From Streptomyces adelaidensis (lineage in GTDB: Bacteria > Actinomycetota > Actinomycetes > Streptomycetales > Streptomycetaceae), in contig NZ_JAEMUX010000024.1 of assembly GCF_016598475.1 (NCBI RefSeq), positions 42,553 through 106,552 on the forward strand: a stretch of 64,000 bases of DNA, written 5' to 3'. Shown here piece by piece: positions 51,819 to 60,799 of the stretch; within the stretch, counting starts at the first letter, position 1; every line of letters starts with the position of its first letter. The translations under genes and the position numbers were made by a program. The notes under the pieces were generated by a model, which searched no databases, had not been told where the DNA came from, and saw only the letters and a program-made list of their open reading frames with translations.

Positions 51819-53249
51819 TCAGCCGCGGGTGGCGACGCCCAGGTGGTGCACCCGGACCATGTTCGTGGTGCCCGGGACGCCGGGGGGCGAACCGGCGGTG
51901 ATGACCGCGATGTCGCCCTCCTGGAAGCGGTTGAGCTTGATCATCTCGTGGTCCACCAGGTCGACCATCTCGTCGGTGCTGTTCACGAACGGCACGACGT
52001 GCGACTCGACACCCCAGCTGAGCGCCAGCTGGTTACGGGTGGACTCGTCGGTGGTGTACGCGATGATCGGCTGGGAGGCGCGATAGCGGGACAGCCGGCG
52101 CGCGGTGTCACCGGACTGCGTGAAGGCCACCAGGGCCCGGCCGCCGAGGAAGTCGGCGATCTCGCAGGCGGCACGGGCGATCGAACCGCCCTGCGTACGC
52201 GGCTTCTTGCCCGGCACCAGCGGCTGGAGGCCCTTGGACAGCAGCTCCTCCTCGGCCGCCGCGACGATCTTCGACATCGTCCGGACGGTCTCCAGCGGGT
52301 ACGCGCCCACGCTGGACTCCGCCGACAGCATGACCGCGTCCGCGCCGTCCAGGATCGCGTTGGCGACGTCGGACGCCTCGGCGCGCGTGGGGCGGGAGTT
52401 GGTGATCATCGACTCCATCATCTGGGTCGCCACGATCACCGGCTTGGCGTTGCGGCGGCACAGCTCGATGAGCCGCTTCTGCACCATGGGGACCCGCTCC
52501 AGCGGGTACTCGACGGCCAGGTCGCCACGGGCGACCATCACGCCGTCGAACGCCATGATGACGTCCTCCATGTTGTCGACGGCCTGCGGCTTCTCCACCT
52601 TGGCGATGACGGGGACCCGGCGGCCCACCTCGTCCATCACCTTGTGCACGTCCTGCACGTCGCCCGCGTCCCGCACGAAGGAGAGCGCGACCAGGTCGCA
52701 GCCCATCCGCAGCGCGAACCGCAGGTCCTCGACGTCCTTCTCGGACAGCGCCGGCACGTTCACGGCCGCGCCGGGCAGGTTGATGCCCTTGTGGTCCGAG
52801 ATGACGCCGCCCTCGATGACCAGCGTGCGCACCCGCGGGCCCTCGACCTCGATGACCTTCAGCTCGACGTTGCCGTCGTTGATGAGGACCTGGTCGCCGG
52901 GGCCGACGTCACCGGGGAGCCCCTTGTACGTCGTACCGCAGATGTGCTTGTCGCCCGGCACGTCCTCGGCGGTGATGGTGAACTCGTCACCGCGCACCAG
53001 CTCCACCGGTCCCTCGGCGAAGGTCTCCAGACGGATCTTCGGGCCCTGCAGGTCGGCGAGGACACCGATGGCCTTGCCGGTCTCGGCGGCTGCGGCCCGG
53101 ACCCGGTCGTAGCGGCCCTGGTGCTCGGCGTGGCTGCCGTGGCTGAAATTGAAGCGAGCCACATTCATGCCGGCCTCGATGAGGGCGACCAGTTGCTCGT
53201 GGGAGTCGACCGCGGGGCCGAGAGTACAGACGATTTTCGAACGGCGCAT
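51819..53249 (-). CDS. pyk: Pyruvate kinase
   Basis: This is a 476-residue pyruvate kinase that makes pyruvate and ATP from phosphoenolpyruvate. The barrel has SKIVCTLGPAVDS, MNVARFNFSHGSH, the KGINLPG loop, the catalytic ADGVMVARGDLAVEYP with conserved Arg-Gly-Asp-Leu, and KPVIVATQMMESMI. The C-terminal effector domain is complete. It lies on the - strand upstream of the shared terminator. From memory it is the second pyk (pyk2 type) of S. coelicolor. ATG 53249 begins MRRSKIVCTLGP. Confidence 0.95.
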   Translation of the reverse strand: MRRSKIVCTLGPAVDSHEQLVALIEAGMNVARFNFSHGSHAEHQGRYDRVRAAAAETGKAIGVLADLQGPKIRLETFAEGPVELVRGDEFTITAEDVPGDKHICGTTYKGLPGDVGPGDQVLINDGNVELKVIEVEGPRVRTLVIEGGVISDHKGINLPGAAVNVPALSEKDVEDLRFALRMGCDLVALSFVRDAGDVQDVHKVMDEVGRRVPVIAKVEKPQAVDNMEDVIMAFDGVMVARGDLAVEYPLERVPMVQKRLIELCRRNAKPVIVATQMMESMITNSRPTRAEASDVANAILDGADAVMLSAESSVGAYPLETVRTMSKIVAAAEEELLSKGLQPLVPGKKPRTQGGSIARAACEIADFLGGRALVAFTQSGDTARRLSRYRASQPIIAYTTDESTRNQLALSWGVESHVVPFVNSTDEMVDLVDHEMIKLNRFQEGDIAVITAGSPPGVPGTTNMVRVHHLGVATRG

Positions 53250-53383
53250 GGGGCGATCCTATCGGTTTGTTTCGCTACGGAATATTCCGTCTGGTGGAAT
53301 GTGCAAATGGGCGGCTATGCGCTCAGCCGTGTTACTGGCGTGTATTGCTCGACCTCGTATTGCTCAACTGTTCTTTTCGAAGC

Positions 53384-54640
53384 TCAGATGTTGTCTCGGG
53401 CGTTCCCGTGGGCGTTCTCCGGGGCGTTCTTTCGGGCCGGGGCGACCAGGGCGTACGTCTGGGTCGCGATCTCCAGTTCCTCGTCCGTCGGCACCACCGC
53501 GACCGCGACCCGCGCGCCGGCCGGCGAGATCAGCCGCGGCTCGTCGCCCCGTACGGCGTTGAGGTCGCCGTCGACCGCCAGGCCCAGCACCTCCAGGCCC
53601 GCGACGGCGGCCGCCCGTACGGGCGCCGCGTTCTCGCCGACACCGGCGGTGAACGCGACCGCGTCCACCCGGCCGAGCACCGCGCAGTAGGCGCCGATGT
53701 ACTTCTTCAACCGGTGAATGTAGATGTCGAAGGCCAGCTTCGCCCGCCCGTCACCCTCGTCGATACGGCGCTGTATTTCCCGCATGTCGTTGTCGCCGCA
53801 CAGCCCGGTCAGACCGCTCTTCTTGTTGAGGAGAGTGTCGATCTCGTCCGTGGACATTTCGCCAACGCGCATCAAATGAAAGATGACGGCCGGGTCCAGG
53901 TCTCCGGAGCGCGTACCCATCACGAGCCCCTCCAAAGGCGTCAGCCCCATGGAGGTGTCCACGCACCGGCCGCCCTCGACCGCCGACGCGGACGCCCCGT
54001 TGCCGAGGTGCAGCACGATCACGTTGACGTCCTCCGGCGCCCTGCCCAGGAGCTCGGCCGTGGCCCGGGAGACGTACGCGTGCGAGGTGCCGTGGAAGCC
54101 GTAGCGCCTGATGCGGTGCGCGTCGGCCGTCTCGACGTCGATGGCGTAGCGGGCGGCGGACTCCGGCATCGTCGTGTGGAAGGCCGTGTCGAACACGGCG
54201 ACCTGGGGGAGGTCCGGGCGCAGTGCCCGTGCCGTACGGATGCCGGTGAGGTTGGCCGGGTTGTGCAGCGGTGCCACCGGGATCAGCCGCTCGATCTCGG
54301 CGAGCACGGCGTCGTCGACGACCGTGGGCGCGGTGAAGGTCTGGCCGCCGTGCACGACCCGGTGCCCGATGGCGGCCAGCTCGGGGGAGTCGAGGCCCAG
54401 CCCGTCCTCGGCCAGCTCCTCGGCGACGGCCTTCAGGGCGGCCTCGTGGTCGGCGATCGGGCCGGTGCGCTCGCGGGAGACGCCGCCGTCGGTGAGCGGG
54501 GTGTGCTTCAGCCGGGAGTTCCGCTCGCCGATCCGCTCGACCAGGCCCATGGCCAGCCGGCCGCTGTCACGCATGTCCAGCAGCTGGTACTTCACCGAGG
54601 AGGAGCCGGAGTTGAGGACGAGGACACGGGTCGCGGTCAC
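53384..54640 (-). CDS. ackA: Acetate kinase
   Basis: This is a 418-residue acetate kinase of the ASKHA fold that makes acetate and ATP from acetyl phosphate. Motifs are RVLVLNSGSSSVKYQLLD, the IGHRVVHGG loop with catalytic arginine, VFDTAFHTTMPE, FHGTSHAYVS, LHLGNGASASAV and FTAGVGENA. GTG 54640 (VTATRVLVLNSG) is chosen to start right before the conserved strand. GTG 54664 would add eight residues. It follows pta by about 70 bp on the same strand and works with it in the acetyl-CoA/acetate pathway. Short tandem repeats occupy the junction. Confidence 0.93.
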   Translation of the reverse strand: MTATRVLVLNSGSSSVKYQLLDMRDSGRLAMGLVERIGERNSRLKHTPLTDGGVSRERTGPIADHEAALKAVAEELAEDGLGLDSPELAAIGHRVVHGGQTFTAPTVVDDAVLAEIERLIPVAPLHNPANLTGIRTARALRPDLPQVAVFDTAFHTTMPESAARYAIDVETADAHRIRRYGFHGTSHAYVSRATAELLGRAPEDVNVIVLHLGNGASASAVEGGRCVDTSMGLTPLEGLVMGTRSGDLDPAVIFHLMRVGEMSTDEIDTLLNKKSGLTGLCGDNDMREIQRRIDEGDGRAKLAFDIYIHRLKKYIGAYCAVLGRVDAVAFTAGVGENAAPVRAAAVAGLEVLGLAVDGDLNAVRGDEPRLISPAGARVAVAVVPTDEELEIATQTYALVAPARKNAPENAHGNARDNI

Positions 54641-54661
54641 GGTTCGCTTTCTGACGGGATT

Positions 54662-54707
54662 CACTTGATACGAGGTCCACTTGATACGAGGTTCACTTGA
54701 CGGTGTT
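54662..54707 (-). repeat. Tandem repeats at the pta-ackA junction
   Basis: On the + strand CACTTGATACGAGGTC (54662-54677) is repeated with one change (54678-54693) and, shortened, as CACTTGACGGTGTT (54694-54707). On the coding strand each copy brings an AAGTGRAC motif, so the junction carries several possible GTG starts and the pta stop. Confidence 0.8.
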
Positions 54708-56791
54708 CACTTGGCGGGTGTCCGGGCCTGGATCGCCGTGATGGCGACCGTGGTGACGATGTCCTGGACGAGGGCGCCCCGGGACAGGTCGTTGACCGGC
54801 TTGCGCAACCCCTGGAGCACCGGTCCGACCGCGAGCGCCCCCGCCGAACGCTGCACGGCCTTGTACGTGTTGTTGCCGGTGTTGAGGTCCGGGAAGATCA
54901 ACACCGTGGCCTGGCCCGCGACTTCGGAGCCCGGCAGCTTGGTCGCCGCGACACTCGGCTCGACGGCGGCGTCGTACTGGATCGGCCCCTCGATCAACAG
55001 ATCGGGCCGCCGGGAGCGCACGATCGCGGTCGCCTCGCGCACCTTGTCGACATCGGCGCCCGAGCCGGACGTACCCGTGGAGTACGACAGCATCGCGATC
55101 CGCGGCTCGACCCCGAACCGCAGGGCCGTGGCCGCGGACTGGATGGCGATGTCGGCGAGCTGCTCGGCGTTCGGGTCGGGGTTGACCGCGCAGTCGCCGT
55201 AAACAAGCACCTTGTCGGCGAGGCACATGAAGAAGACGGACGAGACGATGGCGGCGTCCTGTTTGGTCTTGATGATCTCGAAGGCGGGCCGGATGGTGGC
55301 GGCAGTGGAGTGCACCGACCCCGACACCATGCCGTCGGCCAGACCCTCCTGGACCATGAGCGTGCCGAAGTAGTTCACGTCGGACACGACGTCGTGGGCC
55401 AGCTCCACACTGACGTTCTTGTGGGCCCGGTACCGGGCGTACTTCTCGGCGAAGGAGTCCCGGATCTCGGAGGTCTGCGGGTCGATCAGCTGGCAGTCGC
55501 CGAGGTCGATGCCCAGGTCGGCGGCCTGCTTGCGGATCCGGTCGACCGGGCCGAGGAGGGTGAGGTCGCAGACCCCCCGGCGCAGGAGCACTTCGGCCGC
55601 GTGCAGAACGCGCTCCTCCGTGCCCTCGGGCAGGACGACGCGGCGCCGCTCGGAGCGGGCCTGTTCGAGGAGCGTGTGCTCGAACATCATCGGCGTGATC
55701 CGGTCGCTGCTCGGCGCCGAGACCCGGGTGCGCAGCTCGGCCGTGTCCACGTACCGCTCGAAGAGCCCGAGGGCCGTCTCCGCCTTGCGCGGCGTCACCG
55801 CGCTCAACTTCCCCTCCATGGAGAAGAGTTCGGAGGCGGTGAGGAAGGAACCGCTCTCGACGGCGACCACCGGGGTGCCGGGCGCGAGCCGGGCGGCGAG
55901 GGTGAGGACCTCCTCGCTGGGCCGCTCGTTGAGCGTGAGCAGGACACCGGCGATGGGCGGCGTACCGGCGCTGTGGGCGGCCAGCGCCCCCACGACGAGG
56001 TCCGCGCGGTCGCCGGGGGTGACGACCAGGCAGCCCGGCGTCAGGGCGTTGAGGAAGTTCGGCAGCATCGCCCCGCCGAAGACGAAGTTCAGCGCGTCGC
56101 GCGCGAGCCCCGAGTCGTCGCCGAGCAGCACCTCGCCGCCGAGCGCGTGGGTGATCTGCGCGACGGTCGGCGCGGAGAGCGCCGGCTCGTCCGGGAGGAC
56201 GTAGACAGGCGCCGGGAGCGGCAGCCGGGAGTCGCCGAGGCGTTCGGCTATCTCGGGGCGGTCGGCGGACGCGACCCGGTTCACGACCATGGCGAGGACG
56301 TCGCAGCCGAGGCTCTCGTAGGCGCGGTACGCGTTGTGCGTCTCGGCGGCCACGGACTCGGCGCTCTGCCCCCGCCCGCCGACCACGGAGATGACGGAGG
56401 CGCCGAACTCGTTGGCGAGCCGGGCGTTGAGGGACAGCTCGTCCGGGAACTGGGTGTCGGCGAAGTCGGTACCCAGCACGAGGACGACGTCGTAGTCACG
56501 GGCGACGGCGTGGAACCGGTCGACGAGGGTGGAGACCAGCTCGTCCGTGCCGCGCTCGGCCTGGAGGGTGGACGCCTCGTGGTAGTCCATGCCGTACACG
56601 GTCGCCGGGTCCTGGGAGAGCCGGTAGCGGGCGCGCAGGAGGTCGAAGAGACGGTCCGGGCCGTGGTGCAGCAGGGGCCGGAACACCCCCACCCGGTCGA
56701 TCTGGCGGGTCAGGAGCTCCATGACCCCCAGCTCGACGACCTGGCGGCCGTCGCCGCGGTCGATTCCGGTCACGTACACGCTGCGCGTCAC
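54707..56791 (-). CDS. pta: Phosphate acetyltransferase, long form
   Basis: This is a 694-residue phosphotransacetylase that makes acetyl phosphate from acetyl-CoA. The N-terminal BioD-like regulatory domain and the DRTGG region (about 225-330) precede the catalytic PTA domain (about 370-694), which has RVVLPEGTEERVL, DPQTSEIR, MVSGSVHSTAATIRPAFEI, AVNPDPNAEQLADIAIQSA and FPDLNTGNNTYKA. GTG 56791 is supported by GGAGAG seven bases upstream. ATG 56809 is in frame but lacks a site. It is the first gene of the pta-ackA unit. Confidence 0.94.
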   Translation of the reverse strand: MTRSVYVTGIDRGDGRQVVELGVMELLTRQIDRVGVFRPLLHHGPDRLFDLLRARYRLSQDPATVYGMDYHEASTLQAERGTDELVSTLVDRFHAVARDYDVVLVLGTDFADTQFPDELSLNARLANEFGASVISVVGGRGQSAESVAAETHNAYRAYESLGCDVLAMVVNRVASADRPEIAERLGDSRLPLPAPVYVLPDEPALSAPTVAQITHALGGEVLLGDDSGLARDALNFVFGGAMLPNFLNALTPGCLVVTPGDRADLVVGALAAHSAGTPPIAGVLLTLNERPSEEVLTLAARLAPGTPVVAVESGSFLTASELFSMEGKLSAVTPRKAETALGLFERYVDTAELRTRVSAPSSDRITPMMFEHTLLEQARSERRRVVLPEGTEERVLHAAEVLLRRGVCDLTLLGPVDRIRKQAADLGIDLGDCQLIDPQTSEIRDSFAEKYARYRAHKNVSVELAHDVVSDVNYFGTLMVQEGLADGMVSGSVHSTAATIRPAFEIIKTKQDAAIVSSVFFMCLADKVLVYGDCAVNPDPNAEQLADIAIQSAATALRFGVEPRIAMLSYSTGTSGSGADVDKVREATAIVRSRRPDLLIEGPIQYDAAVEPSVAATKLPGSEVAGQATVLIFPDLNTGNNTYKAVQRSAGALAVGPVLQGLRKPVNDLSRGALVQDIVTTVAITAIQARTPAK

Positions 56792-56809
56792 GCGTGCTCT
56801 CCGTTTCAT

Positions 56810-56890
56810 GTGATGGTCTCGTGCGATGGTCTCGCGCGATGGACTTCATGCGGCGGTCTTGATGCGGTGGTCTTGATGCGGTGGGCGTGG
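56810..56890. repeat. Degenerate 13-15-bp tandem repeats upstream of pta
   Basis: GATGGTCTCGTGC, GATGGTCTCGCGC, ATGCGGCGGTCTTG, ATGCGGTGGTCTTG and ATGCGGTGGGCGTGG follow each other. They lie in the divergent gap just before the pta start region. Confidence 0.65.
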
Positions 56891-56924
56891 GCGAAAACGG
56901 CCGCTGGGGCGGGCGGAAACCCTC

Positions 56925-56953
56925 TTGACAATACCTTTGTGGATGGATAAGGC
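56925..56953 (+). promoter_or_regulatory. Candidate promoter for pfkA
   Basis: TTGACA (56925-56930) is a perfect -35 hexamer. A 17-bp spacer leads to TAAGGC (56948-56953), a weak -10. The start codon of pfkA is about 160 bp downstream. Housekeeping sigma factor use is inferred. Confidence 0.45.
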
Positions 56954-57118
56954 GCCCGTCTGCGGGTGGATGGGGCGCACGTCGGGTCGCGGGTCGGGCG
57001 GGCGGGTGCTACAGGCTCGGCGGCCCACTGCGGGCCGTGAAACAATCGGACAGACTCACAAGTACCAGCACCGCGCACGACGATCAGGACGATCAGGACG
57101 AGCAGGAGACACAGCACG

Positions 57119-58144
57119 ATGCGTATCGGAGTTCTCACCGCAGGCGGCGACTGTCCGGGCCTGAACGCAGTGATCCGGTCGGTCGTGCACCGAGCGGTCG
57201 CCCAGTACGGCGACGAGGTCATCGGCTTCGAGGACGGCTACGCCGGCCTGCTCGACGGCCGCTACCGCAGCCTCGACCTGGAGTCCGTCAGCGGCATCCT
57301 CGCCCGCGGCGGCACCATCCTCGGCTCCTCCCGCCTCCAGCGCGACCGCCTCCGCGAGGCCTGCGAGAACGCGCAGGACATGGCGCACGAGTTCGGAATC
57401 GACGTACTGATCCCGATCGGCGGGGAGGGCACGCTGACGGCGGCCCGGATGCTGAGCGACGCCGGTCTGCCGGTGGTGGGCGTCCCCAAGACGATCGACA
57501 ACGACATCTCCTCGACGGACCGGACCTTCGGTTTCGACACGGCGGTCGGGGTGGCGAGCGAGGCGATGGACCGCCTCAAGACGACCGCCGAGTCGCACCA
57601 GCGGGTGATGGTCGTCGAGGTCATGGGCCGGCACGCGGGCTGGATCGCGCTGGAGTCCGGGATGGCGGCGGGCGCCCACGGCATCTGCCTGCCCGAGCGC
57701 GCGTTCGACCCCGCCCACCTCGTGAAGATGGTCGAGGAGCGCTTCGCGCGCGGCAAGAAGTTCGCGGTCATCTGCGTCGCCGAGGGCGCCCACCCGGCCG
57801 AGGGCTCCATGGACTACGGCCACGGCGAGATCGACCAGTTCGGCCACGAGCGCTTCCAGGGCATCGGCACGGCGCTGGCGTACGAGCTGGAGCGCCGCCT
57901 CGGCAAGGAGGCCAAGCCGGTCATCCTGGGCCACGTCCAGCGGGGCGGCACCCCGACCGCGTACGACAGGGTGCTCGCCACGCGCTTCGGCTGGCACGCG
58001 GTCGAGGCCGCGCACCGGGGTGACTACGGCCGGATGACCGCGCTGCGCGGCACGGATGTGGTGATGGTGCCGCTGGCGGAGGCGGTGACCGAGCTGAAGA
58101 CGGTGCCGAAGGATCGGATGGACGAGGCGGAGTCGGTGTTCTAG
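57119..58144 (+). CDS. pfkA: 6-phosphofructokinase
   Basis: This is a 341-residue PfkA-type phosphofructokinase that phosphorylates fructose 6-phosphate. Motifs are LTAGGDCPGLNAVIR, the nucleotide loop IPIGGEGTLTAA and PKTIDNDISSTDRTFGFDTA with the catalytic Asp, VVEVMGRHAGWIAL and LGHVQRGGTPTAYDR. Glycine follows the acid in GGEG, the pattern of ATP-dependent enzymes, while the lysine in PKTIDND is the residue found in PPi-dependent ones and is common in actinobacterial ATP-PFKs. It is divergent from pta. From memory it matches the second S. coelicolor PFK. Confidence 0.94.
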   Translation: MRIGVLTAGGDCPGLNAVIRSVVHRAVAQYGDEVIGFEDGYAGLLDGRYRSLDLESVSGILARGGTILGSSRLQRDRLREACENAQDMAHEFGIDVLIPIGGEGTLTAARMLSDAGLPVVGVPKTIDNDISSTDRTFGFDTAVGVASEAMDRLKTTAESHQRVMVVEVMGRHAGWIALESGMAAGAHGICLPERAFDPAHLVKMVEERFARGKKFAVICVAEGAHPAEGSMDYGHGEIDQFGHERFQGIGTALAYELERRLGKEAKPVILGHVQRGGTPTAYDRVLATRFGWHAVEAAHRGDYGRMTALRGTDVVMVPLAEAVTELKTVPKDRMDEAESVF

Positions 58145-58167
58145 GGCTGGGTTCTGGGGGACTGGAC

Positions 58168-58207
58168 GGCCGTTCGGTCGTTTGGCCGTTTGGCCGTTCG
58201 GTCGTTT
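58168..58207 (+). repeat. Five tandem octamers GGYCGTTY
   Basis: GGCCGTTC, GGTCGTTT, GGCCGTTT, GGCCGTTC and GGTCGTTT are directly adjacent in the convergent gap between pfkA and the XRE gene, ending three bases before the latter's stop. Confidence 0.85.
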
Positions 58208-58210
58208 CGG

Positions 58211-59089
58211 TCAGTAGGTCGTCGTTCTCTGGATCAGTGACCAGAAGTGGTCGACGATCCGGTTCAGGTAGTCGCTGCCGGACTCGCCCGAGTCGGTCGC
58301 GGCGGTGCCGTTGGCCCAGGTGAGGGTGACGGTCGTCAGGCCCTGGTAGTCGGTGTGCATCTCCTGGAGGACGTCGTCCAGGAGGCGCCGGTCGAGGGAG
58401 AGCAGCTTGGCGGCCGGCCGCACGTACGCCTGCCAGCGCGTGGTGACCGCGCTGTGCAGCAGAGCGGTCAGCTTCGCCTCGCGTCCCGTGACGGTGATCA
58501 GGTCGGGCAGGGAGAGGTCGAGTACGTCGGCGAGTGCGGCGGACTGGCGGTCCGTGCCACGCCACTCCTGCGTCTCCTCCATGCGGAGGTAGACGGAGAG
58601 TTCGATACCGACCGTATGCGCGACGTCCTCGGCGGCGATCCCGCGCGCCATGCGGTGCTCGCGCAAGGTCCTGGGCGTCCCGATGAGTTCACCTGCCGAG
58701 CACCACAACACACCTGCCAGTGCGGTGAGTTCGGGGCTCGTCGGCGCCATCGTGCCGCGTTCCCAGGCGGCGACCAGGTCCGGGGTGACGTAGGGGAGCC
58801 CGTACGAGGAACGCATCCCGTAGGCGACGTGCTCGGGTCCCATGCCGAGGGCGATACGGAGTTTTCGGGCGGCCTCGGCGTTGAAGGGCGGGGCGGGGGC
58901 GGCGGCTTGTGGGCCCGGGGGCGCGCCGGGTGGATGTCCGCCGGGTGGTTGGCCGCCTGGTGGTTGTGGGTGCGGGTACGGCTGCTGGGGCTGGTGCTGG
59001 GGCTGCCGTTCATGGGCTGAGCGTGGGGGCACGCGCACAACGTAGGGGTGCGGGGCTGCGGTGACTACGGGCTGTTCGGCCACAATCAC
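58211..59089 (-). CDS. XRE-type helix-turn-helix regulator
   Basis: This is a 292-residue protein. An N-terminal proline/glutamine/glycine-rich region (about 1-75) is followed by helices containing ARKLRIALGMGPEHVAYGM and a second XRE-like helix-turn-helix with LREHRMARGIAAEDVAHTVGIELSVYLRMEE (about 150-205). The C-terminal part ends in IVDHFWSLIQRTTTY. GTG 59089 is chosen. TAGGTT about 10 bases before it suggests a leaderless transcript, as no ribosome binding site is visible. It matches the gene after pfkA in S. coelicolor (recalled). Targets unknown. Confidence 0.75.
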   Translation of the reverse strand: MIVAEQPVVTAAPHPYVVRVPPRSAHERQPQHQPQQPYPHPQPPGGQPPGGHPPGAPPGPQAAAPAPPFNAEAARKLRIALGMGPEHVAYGMRSSYGLPYVTPDLVAAWERGTMAPTSPELTALAGVLWCSAGELIGTPRTLREHRMARGIAAEDVAHTVGIELSVYLRMEETQEWRGTDRQSAALADVLDLSLPDLITVTGREAKLTALLHSAVTTRWQAYVRPAAKLLSLDRRLLDDVLQEMHTDYQGLTTVTLTWANGTAATDSGESGSDYLNRIVDHFWSLIQRTTTY

Positions 59090-59168
59090 GGGTTGTAGGA
59101 ACCTACGGTTGGTGGGGTTGTTGTGGTCCGAGGGGCCGGAGTGGGCATCCCTGGGTAAGGGTGACCGT

Positions 59169-59639
59169 ATGACGACGACGAAGCTGGACGGGGACATACG
59201 CGAGCGTCTACTGGCGCCGAATTTCTGGCACTTGGCGACGGTCGGGGAGGACGGGGCACCTCAGGTGTCACCCATGTGGGTGGATATCGAGGTCGACGGA
59301 GAGGGCGACGGCGAGGTCGAGTACGTCATGGTCAACACGTCGATCGGGCGGGTGAAGGAGGAGAACCTGCGGCGGAACCCGAATGTCTCGCTGTCCCACC
59401 ACGATGCCGAGAACCCTTATGACCGGGCGGAGATCCGGGGGCGGGTAGTTCGGTTCGTCGAGGGTGAGGAGGCGGAGCGGGCCATGGACCGGCTCACCCG
59501 GAAGTACATCGGGGAGGAGCGGTATCCGTGGCTGCTGCCCGGGGAGCGGCGCGTGATGATCCTGATCGAGCCGGTGCGGGTGCGGCGGGTCGTGGGGGTG
59601 GAGCCGTTCCGGGCGGGGGCGTTCCCCGAGGGGGCATGA
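59169..59639 (+). CDS. PPOX-class F420-dependent enzyme
   Basis: This is a 156-residue split-barrel flavin/F420-binding protein of the PPOX class, with NFWHLATVGEDGAPQVSPMWVD, VEYVMVNTSIGRVKEENLRRNPNVSLS, IRGRVVRFVEG and the C-terminal arginine-rich strand. Such enzymes reduce small molecules with F420H2 or flavin. The native substrate is unknown. ATG 59169 starts MTTTKLDGDIRERL. It stands alone, divergent from the XRE gene (79-bp gap). Confidence 0.86.
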   Translation: MTTTKLDGDIRERLLAPNFWHLATVGEDGAPQVSPMWVDIEVDGEGDGEVEYVMVNTSIGRVKEENLRRNPNVSLSHHDAENPYDRAEIRGRVVRFVEGEEAERAMDRLTRKYIGEERYPWLLPGERRVMILIEPVRVRRVVGVEPFRAGAFPEGA

Positions 59640-59958
59640 GCGGGAATGGGGGTCTGAGGGTCTGAGGGGTGCGTGCCCGTTTCGTATGGAAATTTGCACA
59701 CCGTCGCCACCTCGCGGTCACGGGAGAATTCGGAACAAGTCGAACTTGGGGCGTGGTGACGGGTGTTCGGGTGATGGGAGGTCGCGGCCCCGAACTGCGG
59801 TGACGTGGAGGATGTTTGGGCGCGGGACCGGTCCAACGGGCCTCCAGGATTGACCTGTTGCGTGCGGTACACCGTTTACGGGCGGGAATTCCGGCCCCTA
59901 CCGTCGGCTCCTGAGGGTGCCTGTCACGAGGCACCCGCTCGACGGAACGGGGAGGAAC
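59640..59958. other. 319-bp gap with a leader hairpin
   Basis: The gap before the secreted-protein gene contains a perfect hairpin GGGTGCCT-N6-AGGCACCC (59915-59936) that ends 13 bases before the GGGGAGGA ribosome binding site. A TTGACC hexamer further up has no good -10 partner. No coding or RNA gene was supported. Confidence 0.5.
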
Positions 59959-60663
59959 ATGCATACCGTACGGAAGCGCGTCGGAGCGACGGCGGCGGCT
60001 CTGGCGACCGCCCTGGGGGCTGTGCTCGCGATGTCCGGGCAGGCGCAGGCGCAGTCTCAGGCCGGCGCGGCCGATGGGAAAAGTGGCGCCGTGGAGTTCT
60101 CTGTCTTCGACACCGGAGCCGGCCTGCCGAAGGGCGAGTCGTTCCAGCTGAAGGACCTGACGGACTACGGCGTCCCGAAGCGGACCACGGAGAAGCTGGC
60201 CGCAGGAGAGGACGGCGCGGACGTGAGGGCTGCGGCCCCCGCCGCGCCGGCGGGCAACTTCGACGTGGTCGGAGAGTGGAAGGACAAGGACGGCTGGGAC
60301 GCGGTCATGCGCACGGGCTACTGGAACGGGGCCAACGCCGGCTTCGGCATGACCAAGATCGACCAGAAGCACAACCTCAGCCTCGACGCGGTCAAGGCGA
60401 CCACGATGTATCCGCGTCCCACACCCGAGGGCAAGCAGCCGATCGGCCCGACGACGTACAACTACCGCACCGAGGTGAACCACGTGGAGTGCAGCGGCTG
60501 GTGGATCTTCCGCAGCTGCCGGGTCACCGAGACCCTGACCGTCCTCGCGGGAATCGACTACCGGAAGCTGGACGACGGCAAGGCCTTCGGTGCCGTCACC
60601 GCCTTCTGCGAGGGCGTGCCCGGCCGGTGCCCCGACTGGGTGCGTAACGCGGTCAACATCTGA
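59959..60663 (+). CDS. Secreted protein of unknown function
   Basis: This is a 234-residue secreted protein. The signal peptide (1-32) ends in MSGQAQAQS after a basic start (MHTVRKRVG). The mature part is hydrophilic with four cysteines (ECSGWWIFRSCRV and AFCEGVPGRCPDW), which probably form two disulfides. ATG 59959 has GGGGAGGA upstream. No enzyme or binding motif was recognised. The aromatic WWIF between cysteines may form a surface loop. The hairpin in the leader may affect its translation. Confidence 0.75.
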   Translation: MHTVRKRVGATAAALATALGAVLAMSGQAQAQSQAGAADGKSGAVEFSVFDTGAGLPKGESFQLKDLTDYGVPKRTTEKLAAGEDGADVRAAAPAAPAGNFDVVGEWKDKDGWDAVMRTGYWNGANAGFGMTKIDQKHNLSLDAVKATTMYPRPTPEGKQPIGPTTYNYRTEVNHVECSGWWIFRSCRVTETLTVLAGIDYRKLDDGKAFGAVTAFCEGVPGRCPDWVRNAVNI

Positions 60664-60799
60664 GGCGCCGGTACGTCGGTCGCCGGTACGCCGGTCTCAA
60701 GTTTCGGGTTTCGGCCCGGCGTACAGTCGATTGGTGGGCGGCCGGTCCGGTCTCGCACTGCGGCCGGCCGGCCCACCGGCGAACCCGGAGGGATGCCCG

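Larger units (their letters stand above)
56792..57118. other. 327-bp divergent gap pta/pfkA
   Basis: Besides the tandem repeats (56810-56890), the gap holds a consensus-like promoter for pfkA (56925-56953) and a roughly 165-bp leader. No RNA gene or operator with clear symmetry was seen. Confidence 0.5.
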
